Shown in pieces: positions 27,040 through 35,840 of a stretch of 64,000 bases of DNA (positions within the stretch are counted from its first letter, which is position 1; each line of letters begins with the position of its first letter). This DNA comes from Bacillus_BA songklensis. Its GTDB lineage: Bacteria > Bacillota > Bacilli > Bacillales > Bacillaceae_H. A program made the translations under genes and the position numbers. Location of the stretch: NCBI RefSeq assembly GCF_042649685.1, contig NZ_JBHRZT010000068.1, forward strand, positions 1 to 64,000, in the 5' to 3' direction. The notes beneath the pieces are model-generated. The model was not told the origin of the DNA. It did not search any database and saw only the letters and a list, made by a program, of their open reading frames with translations.

Positions 27040-28041
27040 ATGCAAGGAAATTTACCTCCACAAATTGAAAACCATATCGTATTGCCTGCTATTGTTGCCC
27101 CGATGTTTCTTATTTCTGGTCCAGAATTAGTTATCGAAAGTTGTAAAGCAGGCATTATCGGCTCATTTCCTCTTTTGAATGCACGTACAGTCGATATTTT
27201 AGAGGAATGGATGAAACAAATTACGGAAGAACTAGAAGAGATCAGCGCAAAAGAACCTGAGCGACGTATTGCTCCCTGGGCGGTTAATCTTATCGTCCAC
27301 CGGACAAACGAGCGGTATGAAGCAGATTTGGAGCTTATCAAGAAATACCAGCCGCCCATTGTCATTACATCTCTTGGTGATCCATCACCGGTTATTAGTA
27401 TCGTGCATAACTATGGCGGACTTGTTTTTTCAGATGTCAGCAACCTTGTTCATGCCAGAAAAGCCGCTCAAAAAGGAGTAGACGGGTTAATCCTTGTTTG
27501 CAACGGGGCGGGCGGACATGCTGGAACGATTAATCCGTTTGCCTTCATGGGAGAGGTAAAAAAATTCTGGAACGGAACAACGATTCTGGCCGGCTGCATC
27601 TCCCACGGGCAAGATATTCTTGCCGCTGAAATTCTTGGGGCGGACCTCGCTTATATGGGCACCCGATTTATTGCAACTTGTGAGAGTTTCGCAAAAGAAG
27701 AATATCAAAATATGCTGATTGAATCGACTCTTGACGACCTGATCTATACAGATGCATTTAGCGGCGTGAATGCTAATTACCTGGTCCCGAGCATCCGGAA
27801 AGCCGGTCTGGATCCGGATCAGCTCGCGAAAAAAGAAAGCATGGATTTCTCTTTCGCCCAACTCGATCGATCGGATGCCAAGGCATGGAAAGACATCTGG
27901 TCTGCAGGACAAGCTGTCGGTACAATTGAACATGTCCTTCCCGTCTCTGAATTGGTCGAAGAGCTTTTGCAGGAATATGATCATGCATTAACTTCTTTAT
28001 GCGCAAAGCATTCAAAAACAAATAAAAAAGCTGTGCGATAG
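27040..28041 (+). CDS. Nitronate monooxygenase (2-nitropropane dioxygenase family)
   Basis: FMN-dependent TIM-barrel enzyme oxidising alkyl nitronates such as propionate 3-nitronate. 333 residues. The N-terminal IVLPAIVAPMFLISGPELV, the GVDGLILVCNGAGGHAGTINPFAF phosphate-binding block (FMN) near residue 145 and GADLAYMGTRFIAT near residue 205 fit the class. AAGGATGGGAG precedes the ATG. It follows a MarR gene and is closed by a terminator at 28087, giving a short regulator-enzyme unit probably for detoxification. Confidence 0.88.
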   Translation: MQGNLPPQIENHIVLPAIVAPMFLISGPELVIESCKAGIIGSFPLLNARTVDILEEWMKQITEELEEISAKEPERRIAPWAVNLIVHRTNERYEADLELIKKYQPPIVITSLGDPSPVISIVHNYGGLVFSDVSNLVHARKAAQKGVDGLILVCNGAGGHAGTINPFAFMGEVKKFWNGTTILAGCISHGQDILAAEILGADLAYMGTRFIATCESFAKEEYQNMLIESTLDDLIYTDAFSGVNANYLVPSIRKAGLDPDQLAKKESMDFSFAQLDRSDAKAWKDIWSAGQAVGTIEHVLPVSELVEELLQEYDHALTSLCAKHSKTNKKAVR

Positions 28042-28086
28042 AAATAAAGAGCCTCTGGTTGAACACTGGAAGGAGAAATAACGATG

Positions 28087-28120
28087 AATAACCCCCGCTT
28101 GATAGCAGGGGTTATTTTTT
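28087..28120 (+). terminator. Terminator after the nitronate monooxygenase gene
   Basis: AATAACCCC pairs with GGGGTTATT followed by TTTTTT. Oddly an AAGGAG plus ATG (28084) stands just before it and reads into the hairpin; I take that as chance or debris. Confidence 0.85.
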
Positions 28121-28287
28121 ATGCGGATAATCTCTCTATTGTACATTTTTACTATAGAGACAAGCGTACATATTGGAAGTATTTGGTTTTTTATCCAGTT
28201 CCTTTTTGATAAGGATGAATACAAATATAAGGAATGGGACATGTAGGGACAAATGGCTTAAGGCCCTTAAAAGAAGGGAGTATGAAA

Positions 28288-29643
28288 ATGAATTTCGAAA
28301 TTGAAATGACTATTTTGGTATTCATCATGACAATGTTAGTCATATTTTGGAGACCAAGAGGCATAAATGAAGCATGGCCGGCGTCGATTGGTGCAGGGAT
28401 TATTTTACTAACAGGCATTGTATCACGTGGAGATATTTTGGATATTATCCATAAAATCGGCGGCGCATCTATTACCATTATGGCAACGATTGTCATGGCT
28501 GTCATATTGGAAAGTTTTGGCTTTTTCCACTGGGCAGCTACCCGGCTGGTAAGTTTAGCAAAGGGTTCAGGCTATCTACTATATTGGTACATTCAGTTGT
28601 TATGTTTTTTGATGACCCTTTTATTTAATAACGATGGCAGCATCTTAATTACGACTCCGATTTTAATTTTACTCTTAAAAAATCTTCAGCTAAAACCGCA
28701 TCAACAAATTCCCTATCTTTTAACTGGCGCACTTACTGCAACAGCTTCCAGCGCACCCATTGGGGTAAGTAATATTGTTAATTTAATTGCATTGAATATT
28801 GTTCACATGACGCTTTATATGCATACAGCCATGATGTTTGTACCAGCTACGTTAGGCTTGTTGTTTATGTCATGGTTGATGTACGTAGTGGTAAAAAATA
28901 AATTACCAAAAACATTGCCAAATTCCTCATATGATATAGAGGAAATTTTTTTCACTAAACATTTCCATCCATTAAAGGAAACCATTTCTGTTGAAACAAA
29001 ACGTAAACGTACTCAATTTATGCTAAAGGTCTTACTGTTTGTCTTTGTGATGCGTTGTCTACTCTTTGTTGCATCTTATCTTTCTATTCCAATTGAAATC
29101 GTTGCGGTACTCGGGTCACTCGTCTTACTTTTATGGAGATGGTATCATTTGCGCACAAATCCCATGGATATCTTGAAAAAGACTCCTTGGCATATTCTTG
29201 TTTTCGCCTTCTCTATGTATGTCATTATTTACGGACTGCACAATGCCGGACTAACAGCGATACTTGTAGAAATATGTGAACCCATTGTAAACCAAGGATT
29301 GTTTCAGGCGAGCTTTATCATGGGCGGATTAGTTTCTATTCTATCTAACTTCTTTAATAATCATCCTGCTTTAATGATTGGAACCATTACCTTAACAGAA
29401 ATGGGACTTGACCCCATCACACTAAAAACCATCTATCTCGCGAATATTATCGGCAGTGATATGGGATCATTGTTATTGCCTATTGGAACACTTGCCTCCC
29501 TTATTTGGATGCATATCCTAAAACAAAACAAGATTAAAATAAAATGGAAAGATTATTTAAGCGTGTCGTTGCTTGTCATACCATTCACAACGATTGTAAC
29601 ATTGCTTTTATTATTCTATTGGATACAAATGGTTTTCACCTAA
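28288..29643 (+). CDS. ArsB-type arsenite/anion permease (YdfA-like)
   Basis: Polytopic membrane protein of the ArsB/NhaD ion-transporter superfamily with 10 or more helices, 451 residues from ATG 28288 (GGGAG 7 nt upstream). The hallmark LLFNNDGSILITTPI near residue 115 and the symmetric late SILSNFFNNHPALMIGT near residue 365 are the two half-site motifs of this fold. Similarity to YdfA of B. subtilis suggests arsenite or antimonite extrusion, but no arsR or arsC is nearby, so another anion is possible. A small gene follows at 40 nt and is probably cotranscribed. Confidence 0.82.
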   Translation: MNFEIEMTILVFIMTMLVIFWRPRGINEAWPASIGAGIILLTGIVSRGDILDIIHKIGGASITIMATIVMAVILESFGFFHWAATRLVSLAKGSGYLLYWYIQLLCFLMTLLFNNDGSILITTPILILLLKNLQLKPHQQIPYLLTGALTATASSAPIGVSNIVNLIALNIVHMTLYMHTAMMFVPATLGLLFMSWLMYVVVKNKLPKTLPNSSYDIEEIFFTKHFHPLKETISVETKRKRTQFMLKVLLFVFVMRCLLFVASYLSIPIEIVAVLGSLVLLLWRWYHLRTNPMDILKKTPWHILVFAFSMYVIIYGLHNAGLTAILVEICEPIVNQGLFQASFIMGGLVSILSNFFNNHPALMIGTITLTEMGLDPITLKTIYLANIIGSDMGSLLLPIGTLASLIWMHILKQNKIKIKWKDYLSVSLLVIPFTTIVTLLLLFYWIQMVFT

Positions 29644-29682
29644 AAAACCCCATTCTGTATCCATCCTTAGGAGGAGATTTTT

Positions 29683-29871
29683 TTGACTGATATAACGACA
29701 TTACCTGGGAAACAAGTTGATGTAAAATTATTAAAAAGAAACCCCTTTAAAGGAGTAATGACCAATCTAGGTCTTAGTAACGAGAACCTGCCTGTTAATC
29801 CTTCTAACGTTCCTTTACTCCGTTCCTTGGAAGGAGAATTAAAAAAGTTAGAGGAAGAGCTAGTAGTTTGA
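29683..29871 (+). CDS. Small hypothetical protein next to the ArsB-type permease
   Basis: 62 residues from a TTG start with AGGAGGAG at ideal distance, so translation is likely. No Cys pair, signal peptide or membrane segment; the C-terminus is a short charged helix (LEGELKKLEEELVV). Not recognised. It lies 40 nt after the permease stop without an intervening terminator, so it is probably in the same transcript. Confidence 0.6.
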   Translation: MTDITTLPGKQVDVKLLKRNPFKGVMTNLGLSNENLPVNPSNVPLLRSLEGELKKLEEELVV

Positions 29872-29917
29872 TGGCGGAGAAGATCCTTTGAAAAGCCAAT
29901 CTTTAATAACCTGCCTT

Positions 29918-30600
29918 CTTAATGGACGAGACGCGCGATACGCTTCTTCTTCCATGACCATCGATAGTACGAATATTGTAAAGCAAGGCTGACGATGAAA
30001 GCGGCCGGATACCCGACCCATATCCCTTTTATGCCAAAACTGCTAAAATTTGGAAGTTAGTAAGCTGCAGGAACTTCAACACACCAGATTGATATAATGC
30101 TGAACACCGTTGGCCACAATACCGTTCCACTCGCACGCATTGCAGCGGTAATGATCATCGCATGACCAAAAATCAAATAACTCCACAGTGTGATTTTTAA
30201 TAAACTAAGTGTAATTTTAACAATTCCCAATCCATCCGAAGGTGCTGGCGAACGGATGGATCGAATTGCAATGGGTGCTTTATTTGGCGGAGGTAGATGA
30301 GCATGATGACAAATGTTAATACGGTGTCTTGGAATCACCTATACCGCGAATAATAGTGGTGTAGGCAATATATAAAAACATAATCGGCATAGCCCAAAAT
30401 AGGATTCAAGCATAGTGAACACTAACGGCAATGATATTTTCAGGTGTACCCATTAGGCGCAGTATATCCCAGGTGAATAGATTGCCCATCACTGCCAGCA
30501 CCAATCCGAGAATAGAGGGATCAGAAACATAATCATAGAACGCCATATCGGCTGGCTGCCCATTCCCTTACCTTGCGAATTCGTATTTTCTTTATTTATA
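29918..30600 (-). pseudogene. MATE-family efflux transporter, degenerate
   Basis: Minus-strand frames give successive MATE pieces interrupted by stops and shifts: LRLMGTPENIIAVS, IMFLYIAYTTIIRGIGDS, LWSYLIFGHAMIITAAMRAS, WCVEVPAAY, then GIKGIWVGYPAAFIVSLALQ and a basic tail. Order and content match the C-terminal half of a MATE multidrug exporter (YisQ/NorM type). The N-terminal half is absent. At least three frame breaks make it nonfunctional. Confidence 0.8.
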
Positions 30601-30613
30601 TCCTGTGTTGCTT

Positions 30614-30991
30614 TCAAATTTCATTTCCCCTTTTCATCGGGACTTTTCCCGATTGTATCCGTTGTTCTCCATATGGCTGAAGTTTATCCAACCATTTTTC
30701 CTCAATTTTTTTCAACGCATTTTTCGTTTCAAAATATCCACCCTCTTTCTCTTTTAGAATCTCTAATACTTCAAAAATAAAGGCTTCTTTTCCAAATTTC
30801 TTCCACTCGTCTTGAAGCATTTTGTTTGTATTTGTCCCCGCTTCCAATTCGAATCGTTTCCCATTCAAAGTCTTCAGGTTCATCGTGCTTCCTATAAAAA
30901 TCTTTTCGTTTTGGGTGTTTTTAATCTGATAAATACCGGCTTTACTTTTTGTTTCCTTATATAGCCGCTTCAATTCTTTTTTTCGATTCAT
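30614..30991 (-). CDS. GIY-YIG nuclease family protein
   Basis: 125 residues with the compact GIY-YIG fold: GIYQIKNTQNEKIFIGST (first strands; the usual YIG Tyr is Phe-Ile-Gly) near residue 19, then LNGKRFELEAGTNTNKMLQDEW and FGKEAFIFEVLEIL, as in small free-standing GIY-YIG proteins of Bacillus. The basic N-terminus MNRKKELKRL precedes it. The start is cut close to, and slightly overlaps, a truncated response regulator frame at 30991. Biological role unknown; the Tyr-to-Phe change at a catalytic position makes nuclease activity doubtful. Confidence 0.75.
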   Translation of the reverse strand: MNRKKELKRLYKETKSKAGIYQIKNTQNEKIFIGSTMNLKTLNGKRFELEAGTNTNKMLQDEWKKFGKEAFIFEVLEILKEKEGGYFETKNALKKIEEKWLDKLQPYGEQRIQSGKVPMKRGNEI

Positions 30992-31244
30992 CGTTCGTTT
31001 CCCCTTTCTCTATCATCAAAATTGGCATATCTCCGAGTTCGCGGAGCTTCGTGCATAAAGCCCAGCCATCCAATTGCGGCATCATAATGTCCAAAATGTC
31101 CAGATCAAATCTATGATTCTCTGCATAATCCAACGCATCCGCTCCGTTCGATTTCTCCACGATATCAAAACCTTCGTCTTCCAAGTACAAACGAACCCAC
31201 TCACGGATGTGAGCTTCATCATCCACAACTAATATCGTCGGCAA
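30990..31244 (-). pseudogene. OmpR-type response regulator, receiver fragment
   Basis: From TTG 31244 (AAAGGAG upstream) the frame encodes TILVVDDEAHIREWVRLYL and DILDIMMPQLDGWALC with the phospho-acceptor Asp, then stops being homologous after GDMPILM, near residue 76. The rest of the receiver (KPF region) and the DNA-binding domain are missing, replaced by sequence leading into the GIY-YIG gene. No partner kinase is present. A deletion joined the two genes. Confidence 0.78.
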
Positions 31245-31301
31245 CCCAATACGCTCCTTTCTATTCATGGTCGAAGAAAACAGCACACTCGCAAGCATCA
31301 T

Positions 31302-31670
31302 AACTGAAATTCGATTGAGCTTCCTTGGACCTGTTATGTTTCTTCTTGTTTCTCATCTCGAATCAGCGAAAAAGGTCTTCTTTATGTGGATTGATATATA
31401 TTACGATTGTACAAAACCCTATATGAACTCGATTTGTATTGAAATATTTTATTCCCATAAAACATAGAACCTAAATTCAGTATCAATTTGACACTGCCTT
31501 TAAATAATCGCACATACACCTTCAGTTCCCAAAAATGGATATCGACCAAGACGCCTGGTAATGACCAGTTATTGTGGTAACGTCATCCGTCAGGAAAACA
31601 AGAACAAAAGGGAACCACCTATTATTAGGTGATCAGATCAGCGAAAAACTCAAAGGGTCTTCCGACAACT
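31302..31670. other. Intergenic stretch without recognised features
   Basis: Between the receiver fragment and the SASP terminator I see no coding signal on either strand; only a small CACCTA/TAGGTG hairpin near 31616. Confidence 0.5.
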
Positions 31671-31673
31671 TAA

Positions 31674-31699
31674 AGGCTACCTGCATTAGCAGGTAGCCT
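31674..31699 (-). terminator. Terminator of the SASP gene
   Basis: AGGCTACCTGC pairs with GCAGGTAGCCT with a 4-nt loop, about 50 nt after the SASP stop; TTTAAG follows on the minus strand. Confidence 0.8.
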
Positions 31700-31746
31700 A
31701 AGCCATATTGGAATATTTTATTTTACTTGTTATGTTTAAACATTCG

Positions 31747-31971
31747 TTAGCGAGATGTACCAGCTGCACCAACTTGTCCCGATAATTGGGATTGAGCTGT
31801 CGCAACAAGACGTTTTGTGATCTCGCCACCTACTGAACCGTTTGCACGAGCTGTTTGGTCTGCTCCAAGCTGTACACCAAATTCAGTCGCGATTTCATAT
31901 TTTAATTGGTCAATTGCTAGTTCTGCACCTTGTACTAATAAGCGGTTACGGCCGCCACTGCGGTTTGACAT
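31747..31971 (-). CDS. Alpha/beta-type small acid-soluble spore protein
   Basis: Spore-core DNA-binding protein that holds DNA in A-like form and protects it from UV and depurination. 74 residues. Both family signatures are present: the GPR protease site region KYEIATEFGVQLG (cleavage within EIATE-F) and the DNA-contact block GSVGGEITKRLVATAQSQL. GGAGGTGAAG precedes the ATG. Single gene with its own terminator; expected to be under sigma-G in the forespore. It is firm evidence that the organism makes endospores. Confidence 0.96.
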   Translation of the reverse strand: MSNRSGGRNRLLVQGAELAIDQLKYEIATEFGVQLGADQTARANGSVGGEITKRLVATAQSQLSGQVGAAGTSR

Positions 31972-32156
31972 CTGTCTTCACCTCCTTGTACATCCTTAAG
32001 ATTCCTTTCATCTAAAAGGCCGATACCTTGAAAATTTTGGCTGAATAGTAAAGTGGAAACCCTTCATAATAAGACCGTTGAAAGGAACAGAGTGAACAAG
32101 CAATTGTGGGACTCTTTCCCTTCATCTCCTTGTATTTTTAAATTTAAGTTTGCCAT

Positions 32157-32219
32157 GTGTTTTTGAATGAAAAAGGGGTTTTGACAATCTGGTCAAATCC
32201 CTTTTTTCATTCAAAAACA
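32157..32219. repeat. Long inverted repeat, arms of 28 bp
   Basis: TGTTTTTGAATGAAAAAGGG and onward pairs across a 6-nt AATCTG loop with its near-perfect complement ending CATTCAAAAACA; two or three mismatches. No gene ends just beside it. It is followed after 26 nt by another strong hairpin. Confidence 0.75.
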
Positions 32220-32245
32220 GCAGTCCTTTCTCTGTATAAGTAGAG

Positions 32246-32284
32246 GGTGTCCCAAGTATAAAAAACGTACTTGGGACACCCTCC
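32246..32284. repeat. GGGTGTCCCAAGTA hairpin, copy 1
   Basis: GGGTGTCCCAAGTA paired with TACTTGGGACACCC around AAAAAACG. The same hairpin recurs at 38031-38075, and a shorter cousin lies at 46913-46946. Neither side has a T-run here, so it is not an obvious terminator. Confidence 0.75.
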
Positions 32285-32547
32285 TGCAATGAACCGTCGG
32301 ACACCATTCACCCTTTTGCTAATCGATTTCGATCATTTGTTTGTGGCGGCTCTTCCATCCATGTTTAATCATGATGAATCTTTGTTTTATCTTCCATTGA
32401 AACACCCTCTTTACTAAAGTCGAAAGGTAGTCAAGGTAGTCAAGGTAATCAATGTTATCATTTCACTCCCAATCAAAAATATGAATAACCTTAAAATTGA
32501 ATACAATCTTTTGCATATCATATACAAGTCTAGATGACATCATGATT

Positions 32548-32601
32548 CTTATATAAATCCGCTCTTTATCCATGTCCATTTATTTATGTGGATTTATATA
32601 G
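32548..32601 (-). repeat. Dispersed two-hairpin element, copy C (truncated)
   Basis: In minus orientation TATATAAATCCACAT then AAATAAATGGACATGGAT; the complementary arm is lost and the copy ends in GGATTTATATAAG, which is the inverse of its own start, so ATATAAATCC...GGATTTATAT now frames it. Confidence 0.7.
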
Positions 32602-32821
32602 AAGAGGTTACCATAAACGATAGAAAAGATCCCATTCATGCTCACATTTGTTCGCAAAATGGGATCTTTCCGCGGGACCGAACTATAAGCGGTTGGCCCT
32701 TTTATTTTTAAACAGAAATCCTTCCACAAAAGTGGTCCCCCCAACCATAAATATCCTAAAACAAAGGCGGCTTCCAGATGGCTTTGTTATTTACATACAC
32801 GAATTATTATTTCCCATATCA

Positions 32822-33472
32822 TCAAGCTTCCTTAGGATGATTCGAGAGTTGCTCATAGAAGCTCGCCAATGAAGCTGTTACATATGGAATCAGCCATAAG
32901 AATCCGATTCCAAGGGTTAAAATACTCAAGATTCCCCAGCCAATAAAGCTTAACATTAGAAGGAAGTATGACCATTTGTACCCGTCCATCAGCTTTCTGC
33001 TTTCAGTGATCGCACGATTTATGGAATAGTCCGGATGATCCTTCAAGACAAAGTAGGCTTGTGAATAGGCCATTCCTTTAATAATTCCAGGAATGATAAG
33101 TAACAAAGTCCACAGCAATGTATAAATCGCTACTAAAATATAGAGACCAATAGCTTTTACATATAACCCAAAGTTTAAAAAAGGATCAAATAAGTCCCCT
33201 ATTTTCACAGGCTCTTTCCTCACGATACCAAGGAACACCCAGTAATTGCTCATGATAATTGGCGCAAGAATCACTGAAAGGATATAACCAACCATTGTTG
33301 CAGAAGTACTTTCATCATCTACCCATGCCTCGAATCCACCGCTTATCAACATCTCAACTAAAACTTGGATCCCGCCATAAATTCCAAACGTAACAATCGT
33401 CAGCAATAATGCAAATCCCCATCGATTTTTTAGCGATTGCCTGGCATACCTCTTTACTTCTCTGATTTTCAT
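32822..33472 (-). CDS. DUF975 family integral membrane protein
   Basis: 216-residue membrane protein with five or six hydrophobic segments. The N-terminal MKIREVKRYARQSLKNRWG is the conserved cytoplasmic start of the DUF975 family, followed by helices and the family's GIIKGMAYSQAYFVLKDHPD region with the Ser-Arg rich INRAITESRKLMDGYKW segment. Function unknown; some homologues sit near stress or sporulation genes. Monocistronic. AGAGGGGG precedes the ATG. Confidence 0.85.
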   Translation of the reverse strand: MKIREVKRYARQSLKNRWGFALLLTIVTFGIYGGIQVLVEMLISGGFEAWVDDESTSATMVGYILSVILAPIIMSNYWVFLGIVRKEPVKIGDLFDPFLNFGLYVKAIGLYILVAIYTLLWTLLLIIPGIIKGMAYSQAYFVLKDHPDYSINRAITESRKLMDGYKWSYFLLMLSFIGWGILSILTLGIGFLWLIPYVTASLASFYEQLSNHPKEA

Positions 33473-33740
33473 ATGGTTAAATCCCCCTCTAGATGAAAAA
33501 ATTAAACAACCATCAATTGTGCAAGAAATCTCACTAAAATGCAGGATTGCTTTTGATTTTTTTTGCCTTGTTGTACATCATATACAAATTCAACCGGCAT
33601 CATGACTATTGTAAAAAAATTAGATTTTGTTCATAAAAAGGCTTGATTTGATTTACGCTAGCGAAATCAATATAACGTTCATTAAGACAAAATGCATAAA
33701 AAATTAGGGAATCTCCCAACTCTTTGCCCATCTTCAATAA

Positions 33741-33948
33741 TATATATATTCCACTTAATAACTCGACACATCTTCATTCAATCAAGAGGCATCACAATCG
33801 GTGATCCAGACAACTTGAATTCGCCCTCAAGGGTTCACCTATGCGGTTGGCGCCAACCCCGCAAGGGGGGGGCCAGCCGCTTAGGTCTAGAAAATTTGGC
33901 ATGGCCGTTCTTTGGTCAGGTCGAATTTTCTAAATCGATCTATATAGA
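33741..33948 (-). repeat. Dispersed two-hairpin element, subtype G, copy 1
   Basis: About 208 bp, nearly identical (two differences noted by eye) to the copy at 59968-60172, in opposite orientation. Read from CTATATAGATCG: AGAAAATT...AATTTTCT first hairpin, then CCTAAGCGGCTGG paired with CCAACCGCATAGG enclosing CCCC-TTGC-GGGG, then an AT-poor tail with GTGATGCCTCTTG. The layout is that of the other elements, with diverged sequence. Confidence 0.9.
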
Positions 33949-34049
33949 TAGGTTTGGTAAGATAAGGTAAATGGGTAGGTTTTCAGAGATAATGGGGGCA
34001 CGATTCATTATAATGACAAATCGTTCCATATTATAAGGAGTGAAACAAA

Positions 34050-34572
34050 ATGAAGAGAAATCATACAATGATGCAATTTTTCGAGTGGCATATAGAAGCA
34101 GATGGAACCCATTGGAATCGGCTAAAAGAGTTAGCACCAGAACTAAAAAATAAAGGGATTGATTCGGTATGGATTCCGCCGGTAACAAAAGCCCTATCAC
34201 CGGAAGATGCAGGATACGGTGTTTATGATCTATATGATCTTGGGGAATTTGATCAAAAAGGATTAGTTCGTACAAAATATGGAACGAAACAAGAATTACT
34301 GGATGCTATTGCTGCCTGTCATGAACATGGCATCAACGTTTATGTGGATTTAGTCATGAATCATAAAGCCGGAGCTGACGAAACGGAAGTGTTTCAAGTG
34401 GTTGAAGTGAATCCGCATAATCGGGAAGAAGAAATCTCATACGCCCGTTACCATAGAGGTATGGGTTGATTTAACTCAAACAAGAGATGATCATATCTGC
34501 ATCGAAGCCGATGGATTTGCCACGTTCCCGGTAAACGGAGGAAGCGTATCTGTATGGGCACTTCCTGAATAG
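34050..34572 (+). pseudogene. Cytoplasmic alpha-amylase (GH13), internally deleted
   Basis: The first ~135 codons are a good GH13 N-terminus: MMQFFEWHIEADGTHWNRL, GIDSVWIPPVTKALS, GYGVYDLYDLGEFDQKG and VYVDLVMNHKAGAD (conserved region I). At about 34440-34460 the sequence jumps, in a different frame, to EVWVDLTQTRDDHICIEADG...VNGGSVSVWALPE and a stop, the last ~40 residues of the same enzyme. About 340 residues including the catalytic Asp and Glu are missing. Start codon and ribosome site (AAGGAGTG) remain intact, so a junk 139-residue peptide could still be made. Confidence 0.9.
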
Positions 34573-34660
34573 GAATAGAGAAGATGAACGGAAAACAGCA
34601 CCTGGAAGGAGGGAGTCTGCCTTTACTCCCCCATCTCCTGCTTTTTATAAATAGTTAACA

Positions 34661-35479
34661 TTAAGACTGAATGGGTTCATTTAATTTCTCTAACCTTACG
34701 TTTATTCTTTGCCTAAAGAAGACCCGGACAAGAATGATATGGATGACAATAAATAAGAGATGCAAAATGAAAAAATGTATATCACTTGGTCTTCCATCTA
34801 TTTGTAAAATACTAATATCACTATTCCCCAGTAATTGGTTATCTAAAAAATCATAAATAAAATGCGGAAAGGAAGCGGCTAGTAGAGAACCGCTCTTTAA
34901 ATAAATATACAACATTGTCATTCCCGAGCTTACCAAAACAAAGATAAAAGGAATGCTGAAACCTTTATAAACATGAGAGGCCGTAAACAAGACACTTGAA
35001 ATAAAAAATAATTTTCCTGTACTCAAATGTTTAAAGTTGGCTACAAAATATCCCCTATATGCTACTTCTTCATTCAATCCAACCAAAAACCAAGCAAGGG
35101 CTGTAATGATGAACATTGGAATTACATGTGCATTAGAGAAATAATCGCCGGAAAATTGTGCCGTAACAATACCATTTTTTGAAAGCGCCATATAATAAAG
35201 TAAATACATTCCTACAGTTGATAGGATGGATGATAATGAAAATAGAACATGTTTGCGTTTAAATCCAAATCCCAATGTATATAATGGCTGTTTATCTACA
35301 AATTTATAAAATAGAAGCGTACTGCTTAAACATATTACGCTCCCGCCAATCCCTGCAATTCCAAAGATATAAAGATTGGTTGACTGAATATATTGATCGA
35401 ATCCTAATACAAACATAAGACCGAGAATGAATATTTGAATAATATTAATGGTAATAACACGTACGTAAGGATTTTTCAA
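34661..35479 (-). CDS. CPBP-family intramembrane metalloprotease (CAAX/bacteriocin-processing type)
   Basis: 272-residue membrane protein with about eight helices. Motif 1 is GLNEEVAYRGYF (EExxxR), motif 2 FTASHVYKGF (FxxxH), motif 3 FPHFIYDF (HxxxD/N), so the active-site residues of the Abi/CPBP protease family are kept. Some relatives process prenylated proteins or give bacteriocin self-immunity. It is divergent from a NarL-type two-component system with an inverted repeat between them, so it is a candidate target of that system. Confidence 0.85.
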   Translation of the reverse strand: MKNPYVRVITINIIQIFILGLMFVLGFDQYIQSTNLYIFGIAGIGGSVICLSSTLLFYKFVDKQPLYTLGFGFKRKHVLFSLSSILSTVGMYLLYYMALSKNGIVTAQFSGDYFSNAHVIPMFIITALAWFLVGLNEEVAYRGYFVANFKHLSTGKLFFISSVLFTASHVYKGFSIPFIFVLVSSGMTMLYIYLKSGSLLAASFPHFIYDFLDNQLLGNSDISILQIDGRPSDIHFFILHLLFIVIHIILVRVFFRQRINVRLEKLNEPIQS

Positions 35480-35731
35480 TTTTATTTCCTTCTTTCTTTT
35501 GAAATGTGAGTCCGATTGCCGTTTGCTTTTTCATCTCCTTTAACTATAGGAAGAAAAAGTCATACTGAGTAGTTACCACAGGTCATTTTGAACATATAAA
35601 AGTCATAAATCTTTTTTCAACATTTTATTCTTTTCCTTATATCGTCCAACACCCTAAAAACGTGTTTTTCATCTTTAAGACATACCTTCTGAATGGGACA
35701 GCAACTTATAAATATTTTTACTTGATAACTA

Positions 35732-35751
35732 AGTAACCTTGTTATGTTACT
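35732..35751. promoter_or_regulatory. Inverted repeat between CPBP gene and two-component genes
   Basis: AGTAAC-CTTGTTAT-GTTACT, embedded in TAAGTAAC...GTTACTATTA, about 90 nt before the kinase start. Spacing and symmetry suit a NarL/LuxR-type regulator site. The rest of 35480-35840 shows no gene. Confidence 0.4.
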
Positions 35752-35840
35752 ATTAAATTAATAATGGGAAATTTTACATCTCTGGCATACAACCAATCCG
35801 GGGTTGGACTTATTTTGGAAATTTAACAATATGATGGGAA

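Noticed and set aside
27487..27984. 165-codon minus-strand ORF
   Set aside because: Antisense to the nitronate monooxygenase gene; no start signal and no recognisable motif.
34050..34469. Small functional amylase-like protein
   Set aside because: Catalytic regions II-IV of GH13 are missing and the C-terminus follows out of frame, so it is a deletion pseudogene.
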